Numbered from the stretch's first letter, positions 44,701 through 56,856 are shown. The stretch: 64,000 nt of DNA from Silene latifolia (GCF_048544455.1 NC_133534.1:35030217-35094216); one strand, 5' to 3'. The notes: a model not told the origin generated them from the letters alone. Program-made: numbers and translations.

Positions 44701-46929
44701 TTACCCCTGTGTTAGCAACACGGCAAAAATGGAAAAATTCAAAACTAAAATTGCATTTTAGTAAGCTATTTTTCTATCCTTTTCCATAACGTTTTTGACA
44801 TTATTGGAAATGAAAAAGCTAACAATTTTGTAACACGGGCAGAAAAACTTTGATATGGTCTTTTGCCGTGGAAGTGTGAGGGAAAAGATATTTAAACCAT
44901 GGAGAGAATTGTTGAAAAGCAACGGGTGTGAATTTCGTAGAGGAAGAGGAGTTACAGATTTCTTCTTCAATGAGGAAACAGGTTGCATTTCTGAAGTGCT
45001 TTGTGGGAATGACAGGATCAAAGCTGACGCTGTAATCCTGGCCGTTGGTATCTCTACTATTCAGGAGATTGTACAAAGAAGGTTAGTCCTGCCATCTAAC
45101 TTAAAAAAAAAAATGATACTTGATTAATTTTGATTTAAAGGATGGTCTTGACTTCTACTGAACATCTCCCAAGTTTCATAGTAATTGTTCGAGAAGCACA
45201 AGATTTATTTATTGTAGTTTATTTACCTAACATTAATAAAAACTTTGGCTTCTGTGTGATCAAAATTTTCGTTCTAGGCTTATGGTTGATTATACTTAAA
45301 AGCGAGTCAGCTAGGTTTCTATAGTTCAGCAATGTTCTAATACTATATTCATTCATTTAACTTATTGCCATCTTCATTTTAGTTCAGCTCTATGCATGAA
45401 GAAGGAGTTCCTGAAAGTTTTAAACTTGGCCAGTATCGATGCACTCTCCGTGAAGCTTCGTTTCGATAGAAAGGTGCTTCGAGAAAAATTACATTTGTTT
45501 TTACCAATTTTTGAGAGGAATTTCATTCCATGTAGATATCTTGTATTCTTGTAATCTTACTATGAGAATAAAACCTCGTCATAAAATGTATGGAAAAACT
45601 GATCTATCTTCACCTTCAAAGGTTTCTAAGTTTAATCAAAACATTACAGAGACTAATCTCCTTTTGTCAACGCTGTGCAGATCAATATTCCAAAACCATG
45701 TAATGTGTGCTCGGGTTTTGATGCAATAACTGGTTGGACATTCTTTGATCTGAATGCTATCTATGCGGAGTTTGAAAATGAAGAAGTGACAGTGCTACAA
45801 GCTGATTTTGTAAGATTATATCATGCGCATCTTTGCACTTCCAGTTGTTTTTTCTCTACGGTGTAAAGGAAGTCACAAAGACAATTTTAATTCGGGTTCA
45901 GACAAGTTTCGAAGGATAGTCACGAGTATCACCAAACAAGGACTAGACTAATTCAGTGTCTTCTAATGCAATTTATCTTGGTCTTGCAGTATCATGCAAA
46001 TACGTTCCTGCCTCTTAATGACGAACAAATCTCTGCCAAAGTCATATCATACCTTTCCAAATGTCTCTCGGATCTCGAAGGTGCACGGGTCATTGACAAG
46101 GAGATAACAAGATTCCCGAAGTCCCTGACTCACTTCTTTCCAGGTTGAAAAATATACAGACCTTTTCCCTCGGGTTTTTACCTACAAGAGATGCACCGAT
46201 ATCATTTTCAATAATTTGAAATGTGAATTTTCGTCTCATTTTTAAACAGGATCTTACAAATACTCACTGCCTGGCGCAACATCTTTTCCAAATCTCTTCA
46301 TGGCGGGAGATTGGATCATTTCTAGACATGGTTCATGGTCACAGGTTTGCCGTCTATAATCAGTTTAGGTGTTCACAGGTTTGCCGTCTATAATCAGTTT
46401 AGGTGTTCAGAGTCATATACTTATGTGACGGACTCACATATGAGACCAACCCACTACCCATATATATACTCGTATATATTTTTCAATGAGGAAAGGAAAC
46501 TAGGTCGATCCCTTAGAATAGGACCAGCCCATCCTGTCCTTGCTAATGGTGGAACCTAGAGAAGCCATATAATTATACTACAAAACACTTGAATAATTAG
46601 ATTGTTTAACTTCCGAGATCGTCTCATGGAAGGCTCAATGTAAGAACTACGGAGTTTTTTATGATTACAGGAGTTGCGCTAATGTTAACTAGTTGAATTT
46701 TTAGGGTGTTTAGGCTAATGTACCCTACTCTATTTTATTGCAGGAGAAATCATATGTGACAGGACTGGAAGCTGCTAATAGAGCGGTGGATTATCTCGGA
46801 GAAGGAAGTTTTGCAAAAATCATTCCGGTTGATCAGGACGAGCCTCATGTCGAAGCACTTCGTAACATAAATAGAAGTTTGAATGATCTCAGGGCCCAAC
46901 TTCCATTGTCTGATTATTTCCTTCAGTGA
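41774..46929 (+). CDS. FAD-dependent amine-oxidase / phytoene-desaturase-like protein, probably plastid, 13 exons
   Basis: Thirteen exons with GT/AG borders, all joining in phase, give 537 codons: 41774-41977, 42225-42303, 43293-43399, 43631-43699, 43803-43857, 44027-44074, 44171-44328, 44843-45081, 45383-45473, 45681-45809, 45990-46143, 46250-46344, 46744-46929. A basic Ser/Lys/Asn-rich N-terminus (about 48 residues) looks like a transit peptide. It is followed by the Rossmann motif VLVVGSGWAGLGAAHHL. Later blocks include GFWYPYRNIFSLVDELGI, GWTFFDLNAIY, the C-terminal FAD-contact region FPNLFMAGDWI and ending SDYFLQ. The family uses FAD to oxidise or isomerise hydrophobic substrates such as carotenoids; the substrate here is not known to me. 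No exon is damaged, so it looks functional. Confidence 0.93.
42045..42174. mobile_element. 130-bp hAT-type MITE in intron 1
   Basis: Ends CGGTGGCGGATTTA... and ...CATGGCTCCGCCATTG, inverted around TGGCGGA. An 8-bp target duplication AGAGTTAG lies at 42037-42044 and 42175-42182. The internal GGGGCTAGTAAGGGCGCTCGCC type phrase is common in dispersed plant MITEs. Confidence 0.8.
42486..42645. mobile_element. 160-bp MITE in intron 2 with ~40-bp inverted ends
   Basis: The left end carries CACAAATTGGGATGGACCCA then AATGTGACCA. The complement of the right end reads CTCTTGTGACGGTCACAAAT then TGTGACGGCCCCAAATGTGA. No transposase. The TSD is not obvious, so the superfamily is undecided. Confidence 0.65.
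46339..46406 (+). repeat. 34-bp tandem duplication that copies the exon 12 splice donor
   Basis: TCACAGGTTTGCCGTCTATA occurs at 46339 and again at 46373. The first copy is the exon 12/intron 12 border; the second brings an equal CAG|GTTTGC donor 34 bp downstream (46379). Use of the second donor would add 34 nt and shift the frame. Confidence 0.9.
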
Positions 46930-47271
46930 ATTGTGAGATCAAATTCACCCGTTAACAGCAAGATAGGTGCTCGTGTATATATATGCTGTCTAGATACGTA
47001 ATTCATGTTCCTTATGTACAAGCTAGACCTCAGTTGATAATATGATGATTAGACTTTTATAAGTTATTAATAGAATTGTGTTGTGACTCATCCTGATCAA
47101 GCACCAGTTAATCAGGGAATTTGTCCGGTGTCGTTGCTGGGGAGTTATTATGTGCTTTTGGCAGATTAGATTTTTTTCAGGAGTACCAAAGTAGCAAAAT
47201 GAGTGGTGGTGATCTGAAGATAATTGAAGCATGATGAACAGTGAATAGTTGTTCAAGAGAGACTTATTTCA
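46930..47271 (+). other. 3' flank of the FAD oxidoreductase gene
   Basis: Non-coding sequence of about 340 bp between the stop codon and the U4 promoter. It probably contains the 3' UTR. No clear polyadenylation signal was chosen. Confidence 0.4.
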
Positions 47272-47322
47272 GTCCCACATCGGGAAAATAGAAGAGCAAG
47301 CTGGCAAAGAGGAATATAAAAA
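47272..47322 (+). promoter_or_regulatory. Pol II-type snRNA promoter: USE and TATA of the U4 gene
   Basis: A perfect plant upstream sequence element GTCCCACATCG (47272-47282) is followed after 32 nt by TATAAAAAC (47315). That wide spacing is the known hallmark of RNA polymerase II snRNA genes in plants. Confidence 0.92.
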
Positions 47323-47348
47323 CAACGTGTAGCTCCAGCTTAGAAGGC

Positions 47349-47507
47349 ATCTTTGCGCTTGGGGCAATGACGCAGCTAGTGAGGTAATAACCGAGGCGCG
47401 TCAATTGCTGGTTGAAAACTATTTCCAAACCCCCTCTTCGGCCTGGGCTTGTCCTTGGCCGTCGAGAATTTCTGGAAGGGCTCCCTCCTCGGAGGGTAAA
47501 GCCCTAC
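47349..47507 (+). ncRNA. U4: U4 spliceosomal snRNA
   Basis: The RNA begins ATCTTTGCGCTTGGGGCAAT, then GACGCAGCTAGTGAGG, the CCGAGGCGCGTC arm and GGTTGAAAACTATTTCC. These are the U6-pairing stems and the 5' stem-loop of plant U4. A GAATTTCTGGA Sm-type region near 47465 and a 3' GC-rich hairpin follow. Length is about 159 nt, near the family norm. Start is 34 nt after the TATA box. A plant 3'-end box lies at 47515-47521. U4 chaperones U6 in the U4/U6.U5 tri-snRNP. The conserved parts look undamaged, so it is likely functional. Confidence 0.93.
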
Positions 47508-47514
47508 AATTCTT

Positions 47515-47521
47515 AGTTCAA
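47515..47521 (+). terminator. snRNA 3'-end box of U4
   Basis: AGTTCAA matches the plant snRNA 3' box AGTNNAA, placed about 8 nt after the mature end, and preceded by a CA. Confidence 0.8.
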
Positions 47522-47598
47522 ACTTCTTTCTTTTTGAATTATTATTATTATTCGGTGCTTGAGAGGAACTGCACTGGGTCTAGGGAATAGTACCCATC

Positions 47599-47932
47599 CC
47601 TGTCCCACCACCCGTGGCTGATACAAGTTTCCAAAACCATTCCCATCCCAATGGCCGGAAATATAAAATCATACCCGTCCCTGTCCCACCACCCGTGGCT
47701 GATACAAGTTTCCAAAACCATTCCCATCCCAATGGCCGGAAATATAAAATCATACCCGTCCCGCTTACCCATTAATCAGCTACACCAATTTTTTGAATTT
47801 ATCTTTATAGTTTTTCACCAAATACTTTACCTATTATTAACATTATATCTTAACCATACCCGCCCCGCTTACCCATTAACACGCTACACCAATTTTTTGT
47901 ATTTATCTCTATAGTTTTTCACCAAATACCTA
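47599..47932. repeat. Tandemly repeated host element (81-bp and ~97-bp units) split by the Helitron
   Basis: An 81-bp unit with TGTCCCACCACCCGTGGCTG occurs at 47601 and 47682. A second unit with CGCTTACCCATTAA and TTTTTCACCAAATAC occurs at about 47762 and 47866. Matching sequence (TATTAACATTATATCTTAA, then ACCCGCCC-rich DNA) resumes at 53304-53560 beyond the Helitron. It is probably a diverged DNA element, class unknown. Confidence 0.6.
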
Positions 47933-48259
47933 TCTATAAAATATAATTAAAAGGCTACCCTAAAATGACAAATAAATGCCACCTTGACAAAGCCACATAG
48001 GATCCAAAAAGCCACCTAGATTAAAATTTAATGTGACATGACATATTTAAATGTGATGGTGCATATTTTTAATGTGACATGGCGAATTAATGTGACATGG
48101 ATTATCAATTTATTATTACATGACATTAATTTAAATCATTTATCTATAAATTAACTTAATTCGCTTATATCTATAATATGAAAAGATATCATTATTCTTA
48201 AATTAATTTTGTATATTAAATATATTGTCTTCCAAAATTTATATAACCCTTACAGATTT

Positions 48260-48740
48260 ACATCAAATTTCATAATTTATAATTAATATTGACATTTTAA
48301 TTGAATTTTTTGTAATAAAACATGTTAATAAACTTCATAATTTGTAATTAAAATTGAAATTTTAATTGAAATTTTTGTAATAAAACATGTTAAGGAATTA
48401 ATTAAACCTCTTCATATTACTAGACACTCACCATTATTAACATTTTCCTATTAATTCATTGTTTTTAAAACTTTTGTAATAAAACCTGTTAATAAATTAA
48501 TTAAACCTCTTCATAATACTGAACACCCACCATTATTAACATTTTCCTATTTAATTTTTTTTTAATTAAACATGGTAATAAATTGATTAAAACTCTTCAT
48601 AATACTTAACACACACCAAATTAATTAAAATTTTTTTCCTATTTAATTATTTTTTGTAATATAATATGTTAATAATTTTATTAAAACTCCTTATATTACT
48701 CAACACCCATAATTTTCATTAACATTTTGTCATATTAAAT
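48260..48740 (+). repeat. Four degenerate ~120-bp repeats inside the Helitron
   Basis: TTTGTAATAAAACATGTTAATAAA-like phrases followed by CTCTTCATATTACT and CACCATTATTAACATTTTCC recur at about 110-125 bp steps. Confidence 0.75.
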
Positions 48741-48961
48741 TCATCTCTTGGGGTCCTCGGCAATCAATTATCTAATTTAATAATACCACAAAATAAATTA
48801 AAATATGGAAATTTATGGTTGTGTAATGACTATAAAACCTACAATACCTATAATAGTTTTTATCCACTTATTTATTTAAAATATGCCCATTTGTCATGAG
48901 TTTCTAAGTTGTGGATTGTATTTTATGGTTTAATTTATTTATTTTCATTATATTGAGTATT

Positions 48962-49003
<42 letters not shown>

Positions 49004-50961
49004 GCTGTGTCCAATAAAGTATAATTTAATGTGTTATGTTGTTGGTTTTATTAATCGTTTGCTTTATATTTGAATTCAGGTTTTCCAGTTGGTTTAATTT
49101 AAGTGACTTACGTATGACAATGTTTTGATTCGTTTGTCAAGTTTTTGCCAGGTTGATGTTTTATCTTTTGGTCAATGTGTTTTTTATATATCTTTAAAGC
49201 ACCATGAAACGTATGTGAATGCAGATAAGACAAACCATCACGTGGGTAATCTGAAGAGGGAAGAAATACAAAAGGCACGAAACTGAGGAAAAATTAAAGA
49301 TAAAAAACGTAAGGTAGAAACTGATAAGTAATGGATGATTGTTGATCTCAAAATAGAAGTCTTATAATATTTCTTTTAATTTGTTATTAAACGTATATTG
49401 TGGTGTAATTTTACTATTATACTTTCTTGATCAACCTATTTGAATTTGTAATTTTGTATTCACGAATATAATCATCTCAAACATATATTTTTCTTTTTCA
49501 TTTTATATGAACTATTATCAAGGCATGTAATAAAAGGAAGCGAAAGTGAACTTTCGGGTAAATATTAAATAGTATAATTTCTAAATTCTATTTCGTATCG
49601 TGTGTTTTTAAGTTTATGTGTTTTTTTGTCAAAATAGGAATAATACATAAAACTTACTTTCATAATATCCAAAAAAAAAAAAACTACTCTCATAGTTAAT
49701 GGTAAATAAATAAGTACACAAATAATTGAATGAAAAATCTTTAAAATTTCACAATTTACTTTTTCAACCATCATGACAATAATTAATCATTTTAATTATG
49801 TCATTTCTTCTTCCAATTTAAGTTTTCTCCAACTCCCACCTTTTGATTGTTTTTCTATAAAAATTTACTTTACTTTTTTCAGTGGTTTACGCTTTTTTAA
49901 CCACTATAATATGATCGTTGATCTCAAAATGTAGATCTTATAAAATTTCATTAAATTTGTTATTAAGCGTATATTGTTGTGTAATTTTACTATTATGCTT
50001 TCCCGATCAACCTATTTGAATTTGTATTTTTGTATTCATGAGTATAATCATCTCTAACATATATTTTTCTTTTTCATTTCATATGAACTATTATCAAGGT
50101 ATGTACTAAAAGGAAGCGTACTAAACGGAAAAGAAAGTGAACCTTCAGATAAATATTAAATGGTATGGTTTCTAAATTCTAATCCGTATATTTTTAAGTT
50201 TATGTGTTTTTTTTTCAAAACCGGAATAGATTATTTTGTAGTCTTTAATACTATTTTTATTTTTATATAGGATCGTGGACATAAGTATAACAAGAGATGG
50301 ATCAAATTCTTGAAATAGTAATAAGGAACTTAAAAAATTTTATGAACCTTTTGGAATTCGGATTTAGGGAATATAGTTTTTTAGATTATTGAGCAACTGA
50401 AATGAAAATTTAATTTATAATACATGGAGTAGATACCGACCATACCATTGAATGAAATCTAATATTTTTCTAACGATATAATAAATGTTTTTCGGATATA
50501 AATAATATTTGAAGCATGCACGTGGTGATAAGACTTCAAAGATATTTCTATAGGAGGGTTGATAAAGAGGTCTGGAAATAATTTGGAGATGATTATACTG
50601 AGGTATTGAGTTTACAACCTTATATACGGATGATTTCAACTTTTAATATTTAAAACACTCACTTTGTTATATTGCGGAGTAAAACACACGCATATATAAT
50701 GAGTCGTCTTTGTCATTGCTCCGTTGTCAAGTTTCTCAAAATTTGTAGCTACCACATTGTCACTTGCAGGATTCGATTTTAAAAAAAAAAAGCCAAAGTT
50801 GTTAAAGAAATAAGGTATCAACTAACTAATTTCTATGTATTTCAAGACTGTATATTTTTAAATGGATCAACAACTTATTGCTCGAACAAATATTAACAAT
50901 ACGATAAAAATATCAAAACTAAAACAGATAAACCCGTGGATTTCACGGGTCACAAACCTAG
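48662..50961 (+). repeat. Helitron 3' unit, copy A (2.3 kb)
   Basis: Begins TAATATGTTAATAATTTTAT and ends with the hairpin ACCCGTGGATTTCACGGGT plus CTAG at 50961. It contains a (GTT)n tract near 48962-49003 and an internal direct repeat (GATCTCAAAATRKARRTCTTATAA blocks at about 49340 and 49925). Copy B follows without a gap. Confidence 0.9.
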
Positions 50962-51288
50962 TAATATGTTAATAATTTTATTAAAACTCCTTATATTACT
51001 CAACACCCATAATTTTCATTAACATTTTGTCCTATTAAATTCATCTCTTGAGGTCCTCGACAATCAATTATTTAATAATACCACAAAATAAATTAAAATA
51101 TGGGAATTTATGGTTGTGTACTGACTATAAAATCCACAATACCTATAATAATTTCTATTCACTTTATTTATTTAAAATATGTCCATTTGTCATGTGTTTC
51201 TAAGTTGTGGATTGTATTTTATGGTTTAATTTATTTATTTGATTATATTGAGTATATTGAGTATTATTGTCGAATATTATTGTTGAGT

Positions 51289-51321
<33 letters not shown>

Positions 51322-53303
51322 GCTGTGTCCAATAAAGTATATTTTAATTTGTTATGTTGTTGGTTTTATGAATCGTTTCTTTTATATTTGAATTCATGTT
51401 TTCCAGTTGGTTTAATTTAAGTGATTTACATGTGACAATGTTTTAATTCATTTGTCAAGTTTTTGCCAGGTTGATGTTTTATCTTTTGGTCAATGTATTT
51501 TTTATATAACTTTAAGGCACAATGAAACGTATGTGAATGCAGATAAGCAAACCATCACGTGGGTAATCTGAAGAGGGAAGAAATAAAAAATGCACGAAAC
51601 TGAGGTAAAATTAAAGGTAAAAAAACGTAAGGTAGAAACTGATAAGTAATGGACGATTGTTGATCTCAAAATAGAAGTCTTATAATATATTTTTTAATTT
51701 GTTATTAAACGTATATTGTGGTGTAATTTTACTATTATACTTTCCTGATCAACCTATTTGAATTTGTATTTTTGTATTCACGAGTATAATCATCTCTAAC
51801 ATATATTTTTCTTTTTCATTTTATATGTACTATTATCAAGGCATGTAATAAAAGGAAGCGAAAGTTAACCTTCGGGTAAATATCAAATAGTATGATGTCT
51901 AAATTCTACTTCGTATCGTATGTTTTTAAGTTTTAAGTTTTTGTGTTTTTTTTTTCAAAACAGGAATAATACATAAAACTTACTCTCATAATTTCTTAAA
52001 AAAAAAAAAACTACTCTCATAATTAATGGTAAATAAATAAGTACAAATAATTGAATGAAAAATCTTTAAAATTTCACAATTTACTTTTTGTACAATAATT
52101 AATTATTTTAATTATGTCATTTCCTCTTCCAATTTAAGTTTTCTTCAACCCCCACATTTTGATTGTTTTTTCTATAAAATTTAGTTTACTTTTTTTTAGT
52201 GGTTCATGCTTTTTTTAACCATTATAAGATGATCGCTGATCTCAAAATGGAGATCTTATAATATTTATTTAAATTTGTTATTAAGCATATATTGTTGTGT
52301 AATTTTACTATTATGCTTTCCCGATCAACCTATTTGAATTTGTATTTTTGTATTCTTGAGTATAATCATCTCTAACATATATTTTTCTTTTTCATTGCAT
52401 ATGAACTATTATCAAGGCATGTACTAAAAGGAAACGAAAGTGAACCTCTAGATAAATATTAAATAGTATGGTTTCTAAATTCTAATCTTTATATTTTTAA
52501 GTTTATGTGTTTTTTTTTTCAAAATCGGAATAGATTATTTTATAGTCTTTAATACTATTTTTATTTTTATATAGGATCGTGGACATAATTATAACAAGAG
52601 ATGGATCAAATTCTTGAAACCGTAATAAGGAACTTAAAAAATTTTATGAACCTTTTGGAATTCGAATTTAGGGAATATAGTTTTTTAGATTATTGAGCAA
52701 TTGAAATGAAAATTTAATTCGTAATACATGGAGTAGATACCAACCATACCGTTGAATCGTATCTAATATTTTTCTATCGATATAATAAATGTTTTTCGGA
52801 TGTAAATAAAATTTGAAGCATGCACGTGGTGATAAGACTTTAATGATATTTCTATGGGAGGGTTGATGGAGAGGTCTGGAAATAATTTGGAGATGACTAT
52901 ACTAAGGTATTGAGTTTACAACCTTATAAGGCGTCATTGAAGATTTTTCCATACAGAATTTATTATATACGGATGTTTTCAACTTTTAATATTTAAAAAA
53001 CTCACTTTATTATATTGCGGAGTAAAACACACGTATATATAATGAGTCGTCTTTGTCATTGCTCCGTTGTCAAGTTTCTCAAAATTAGTAGCTACTACAT
53101 TGTCACTTGCAGGATTTGATTAAAAAAAATAAACCAAAGTTGTCAAAAAAAATAAGGTATTAACTAACTATTTTCTATGTATTTCAAGACTGTATATTTT
53201 TAAATGGATCAACAACTAATTGCTCGAACAAATATTAACAATACGATAAAAATATCAGAACTAAAACAGATAAACCCGTGAATTTCACGGGTCACAAACC
53301 TAG
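50962..53303 (+). repeat. Helitron 3' unit, copy B (2.3 kb)
   Basis: Collinear with 48662-50961 from the first base TAATATGTTAATAATTTTAT to the terminal CTAG, with small differences and a few indels, including a shorter (GTT)n tract near 51292-51322. Confidence 0.9.
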
Positions 53304-53575
53304 TTATTAACATTATATCTTAATTATAACTAAATAAGATTTAAAAAATTGTAATAATAGTATTAATTTTTTTTAATGATTGACGGGTAGACGGGGTATG
53401 AGGCGGGTAAGATGCATAATCCATCCCCGCCCCATTATCCATAACGGGTACAATTTTATACCCGCCCTACCACCCACCAAAGCTCTATCCATCCTTGCCC
53501 CAACTGGGACGGGTGCAAGGCGATACCCACTTGTACCCGCCTCCCTCACATCCCCAACTCGGTCGTTATTTAACA
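53304..53575. other. Right remainder of the GC-rich host element
   Basis: Contains several ACCCGCC/GGCGGGT words (53390-53545), complementing the CCCGTCCC words left of the Helitron. Not coding. Confidence 0.45.
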
Positions 53576-54553
53576 AGATTACCAATTAAATGTAAGGAAC
53601 AAGATTAACAATATTTTCATCGTGGGCGGAAAAGGGGCAAGAAAGGTGCATAAAATCTTTTACCGCTTTGAGAAAAAAAAAACGATTACGAAATATCGAC
53701 GCTTTATAACGAATCGTCGACGTTTCATATACCCTATATAAAAAAAAGGGCTATGATGGTAAAACATATGCAAGACTTTGCGTGACCTTTTTGATTTTGC
53801 GGAACTTGGTTTCGGTGAATTACAACTTTAATTAGTTTATATGGACATTTTTGTCCTCCAATAGTTCATATCTGGACAAATTTACCCCTAGCTTATGATT
53901 GTGACACATGGTGTTTTACTTCACACATGTTTAACGTTAAATAGGACAAAAAGGTTACCAAAATGTTCGAGTCACTCCCTTGACTTCCCTAGCTCTTAAT
54001 CTCTTACATATTTTATTTTCATGCTCTCTCTAGACTCTCTGGATGTGATTTGTACTTAAGTTTGTTTTAAACGCAATAAACATTATTTTAATTTGAGTAT
54101 GTATTATCAAGTCTGAGACTCATTGGGAGTGGTATATATGTGTAAATAATTTTTTTACGTCTAACTATTGTATAATTCTGAATTATTTAATTCTCGTAAT
54201 TTTCGGCTCTTATATATTAAACTTGGTTTATTATATTTCAAATTTTTTGTGAGCTCGGGCTATAGGACCTAAATTTATATGTCTAATTATTCATTCCTAT
54301 TTATGATCGTAAATAACCCGTATAAATTGTTTGGACAAATTCAACTTACAGAAAAAGTCTAAGATACACCGTATACAAGATTAGCGTACACCCTGACTAA
54401 TAATAAATCTGTATTCATATTTCATTTATATTTTGCTTTATTATTTATGTAGAGTGTACGAATTCTAATATTCTTATTGGATAGGGCGTACGATGACATA
54501 CAATACATATAATTAATTGATGCAAATGCGCGTAGCGCGTGCCTTCATACTAG
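53576..54553 (+). mobile_element. Probable second Helitron: 3' end with hairpin and CTAG
   Basis: ATGCGCGTAGCGCGTGCC forms a short GC hairpin at about 54526-54543, followed after a few bases by CTAG at 54550-54553 and a T. This matches the Helitron 3' end format. The 5' end could not be fixed, so only the right boundary is supported. The rest of the stretch is AT-rich with no gene. Confidence 0.45.
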
Positions 54554-56850
54554 TTTCATAAAAAAAGACGTAACTTACCCTTGACATACATCTCTCTTGC
54601 TTTCTCTCCTCTTTCCCTCTTACACCTTATTCACCATATTCATCCCTACCACCACCACCTCACTACCACCTCGCCCCACTGCCACCTCGTCACTACTTCC
54701 GCCTCACCCCCACTACCACCACGACCACCTTGCCGCGACTAACTATCACCGCATCCACCCCCATCAAAACCCCATTTCACAAACTATTCAATATTGTTCA
54801 AATATAATATAAACATGCATCGAGCTTTAGTATAATGCAAACTCGACCATCTGTACCAATTATTTGTTTAAATTCGATTAATACTCCGTCCCAATTATTT
54901 GTTTACCTTTGACTAAGGTATTTGTTACAAAAAATGAAAAAGGCAAAAGTAATAAACGAAACGGAGGAAATATTACATAACAAAAAACGTAAAAAAATAA
55001 TTATGACGAAGTAAGAACAATACTAAACAATAGTACCATTATAAACAACAATATACAAGGAAATACGACTGAGTATAACACTTGGAATCTTGAATAAGAC
55101 ATTTAATGTGGGTAAAAAAAGTTTGGACCATTTGTTCTCTACATGTTGGTCTTCAACGTTGTTTATGGGATTGATTGTTGTTCTTCAGCGTTGGCAATGG
55201 TTCAGACGTTGGTGTTCAACGTCCAAACCATGGGTCGATGTTGAATATCAACGTCTAACGCCATGGTCGACGTTGATTATCAATGTCCGACCCATAAATG
55301 GACTTTGAAAGTATATGTCCATGTCAATGCAGGATGATGATTTTCAAAGTCTAACTTCTTACGACAAACAAAATACGAGGACTATGATAAGTTCGATTCA
55401 TACTAATTCTATTTAAAAGGTAATTCGATACTAATGTTATTCGTACTATTTTGATTCAAGCTAATACCATTCAAACTAGTTCACATTCATACGGCAATTC
55501 GATTATAAATCTAATTCATACTAATTCGATTAAGACGAGAAATAAATTAAGTAGTTAATTAGCGTTTGATGTAGATTGTTCGTTGTTCGACATTGAATCT
55601 GATGAACAATGTGTTGATTTTTTTTTTAAAGTTTGTTGTTGGTTTGGGAGGGTTTGAGAGAGAATAGAGTAGAGAGAGGGAGAGTAAGGGTAGGGAGTGT
55701 CTTTTTAAAAAACGTCGACGACGTTTCGCAACCCTAAAAAAAATGATGCCATCAAGTGTTTCGAGTTAGACTGATCAATCGGGCTCGGTCATTTTCGGGT
55801 TGCAAGAGTTTGGTTGGGTCATTTGCGAACAGATTATTCGAGTCGGGTCAGTTTTGCTAGGTCTATTTCTAGTGTTACAAATGGACAGGAGCGTGGGCCG
55901 GGCTGGCTTGGTTAGCAAGCAGCTTGGAGCTCGGTCCACGTGTTCTCCGCACTAACCCGATAAACGGCCCAAGCTCGGTTTTATAGTTCCTCCAGCCCAG
56001 TTCTCCAAAAAATGTGGGCTCATGGTCTCCTCCCAAGGCTAACAGGTGGTTCATGGTCCATTTTCCCAAGCTTGACCCGTCCATGGGTCGGCATAGCCGA
56101 ACCCTAAACCGACCCGTGGATACATCTAGAAAGAAGGATTGTTTTGCATAACGTCAGGCTTGTTTGGCTAACCCCAATGCCAAACCTTTAGCTTTCACCT
56201 TTTACATGTAGATATTCTATCGGAGTGTTGGACACGCACAGAGGAAAGTGATGATTTTTTTCACCTTATTCATCATTTACACACATATACTCGTTTAGAG
56301 CTATATAACATTATACTGTACGTCAAAATTTGAAACCGATCATTTACTAATCTTCATATGTGCATACTTTAACGTATCTAATGTTTTATCAATGACTAGC
56401 CTTATAAGAAGAGTGCTTGCTTCACCGAGCTAACTTGGGGCGCCATTCAAACTCGCTCCTATCAAATCAATCCGCATAAATATGCTTGCTCGTATGTAAA
56501 CTAGTCTAAGTCCAACACTCCTACTTCATAGCTATAACAAAATATAACATATGAATGAATTATAGTGTTTTTTTTTTCTATAACTTTGTATTCATTTTTT
56601 AATATTACTCTCTTTTAAAGCAATCTATGAGTTTCCACGAGTTTAAAAATATTACTCCGTACTTGGTTCAAGTTTCTTACCTATCACAAATGCTGGGTAA
56701 AATACTACTTAATCCTCTTTTGTTTTGTGATATAGATCAATATTTATTATATATGATGATAATCATCATGGAAGTGAGATTAAAAACGGATTATTAAATT
56801 TACATAGAAATAGATGGAGTGAAGACAGCAAGAGAACACATGAAGTAATG
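54554..56850. other. Gene-poor intergenic sequence with a Stowaway MITE
   Basis: Includes a CCACCACC-rich low-complexity run (54640-54770), a stretch with repeated CAACGT(T/C) words (55150-55290), and a G/C-richer block with GGTCCA/GGGCCGGG words (55880-56120) that looks like a decayed element. No convincing gene seen. Confidence 0.45.
54884..54970. mobile_element. 87-bp Stowaway-like MITE
   Basis: Ends CTCCGTCCCAATTATTTGTT and ...AACGAAACGGAGGAAA with TA target duplications at 54882-54883 and 54971-54972. The CTCCGTCCC terminus is typical of Tc1/mariner Stowaway MITEs. Confidence 0.8.
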
Positions 56851-56856
56851 AAGCCA

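Larger units (their letters stand above)
47933..53303 (+). mobile_element. Non-autonomous Helitron with a tandemly duplicated 3' part
   Basis: Starts TCTATAAAATATAATTAAAA directly after an A (47932). It ends with the hairpin ACCCGTGAATTTCACGGGT, nine bases, then CTAG (53300-53303) before a T. This is the Helitron TC...CTRR structure inserted between A and T, with no TSD. The joined flanks match an intact copy of the site at 47815-47850. No Rep/helicase gene. An identical end structure occurs internally at 50938-50961, followed by a second copy of 48662-50961. Confidence 0.9.

Noticed and set aside
47933-53303. Reading the two 2.3 kb Helitron units as LTRs of a retroelement
   Set aside because: They are directly adjacent with no internal region, lack TG...CA ends and TSDs, and end in the Helitron hairpin plus CTAG.
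54590-54830. CACCACC-rich frame as a Pro-rich cell-wall protein
   Set aside because: Short, low complexity, no signal peptide, and similar runs occur in unrelated transposon DNA here.
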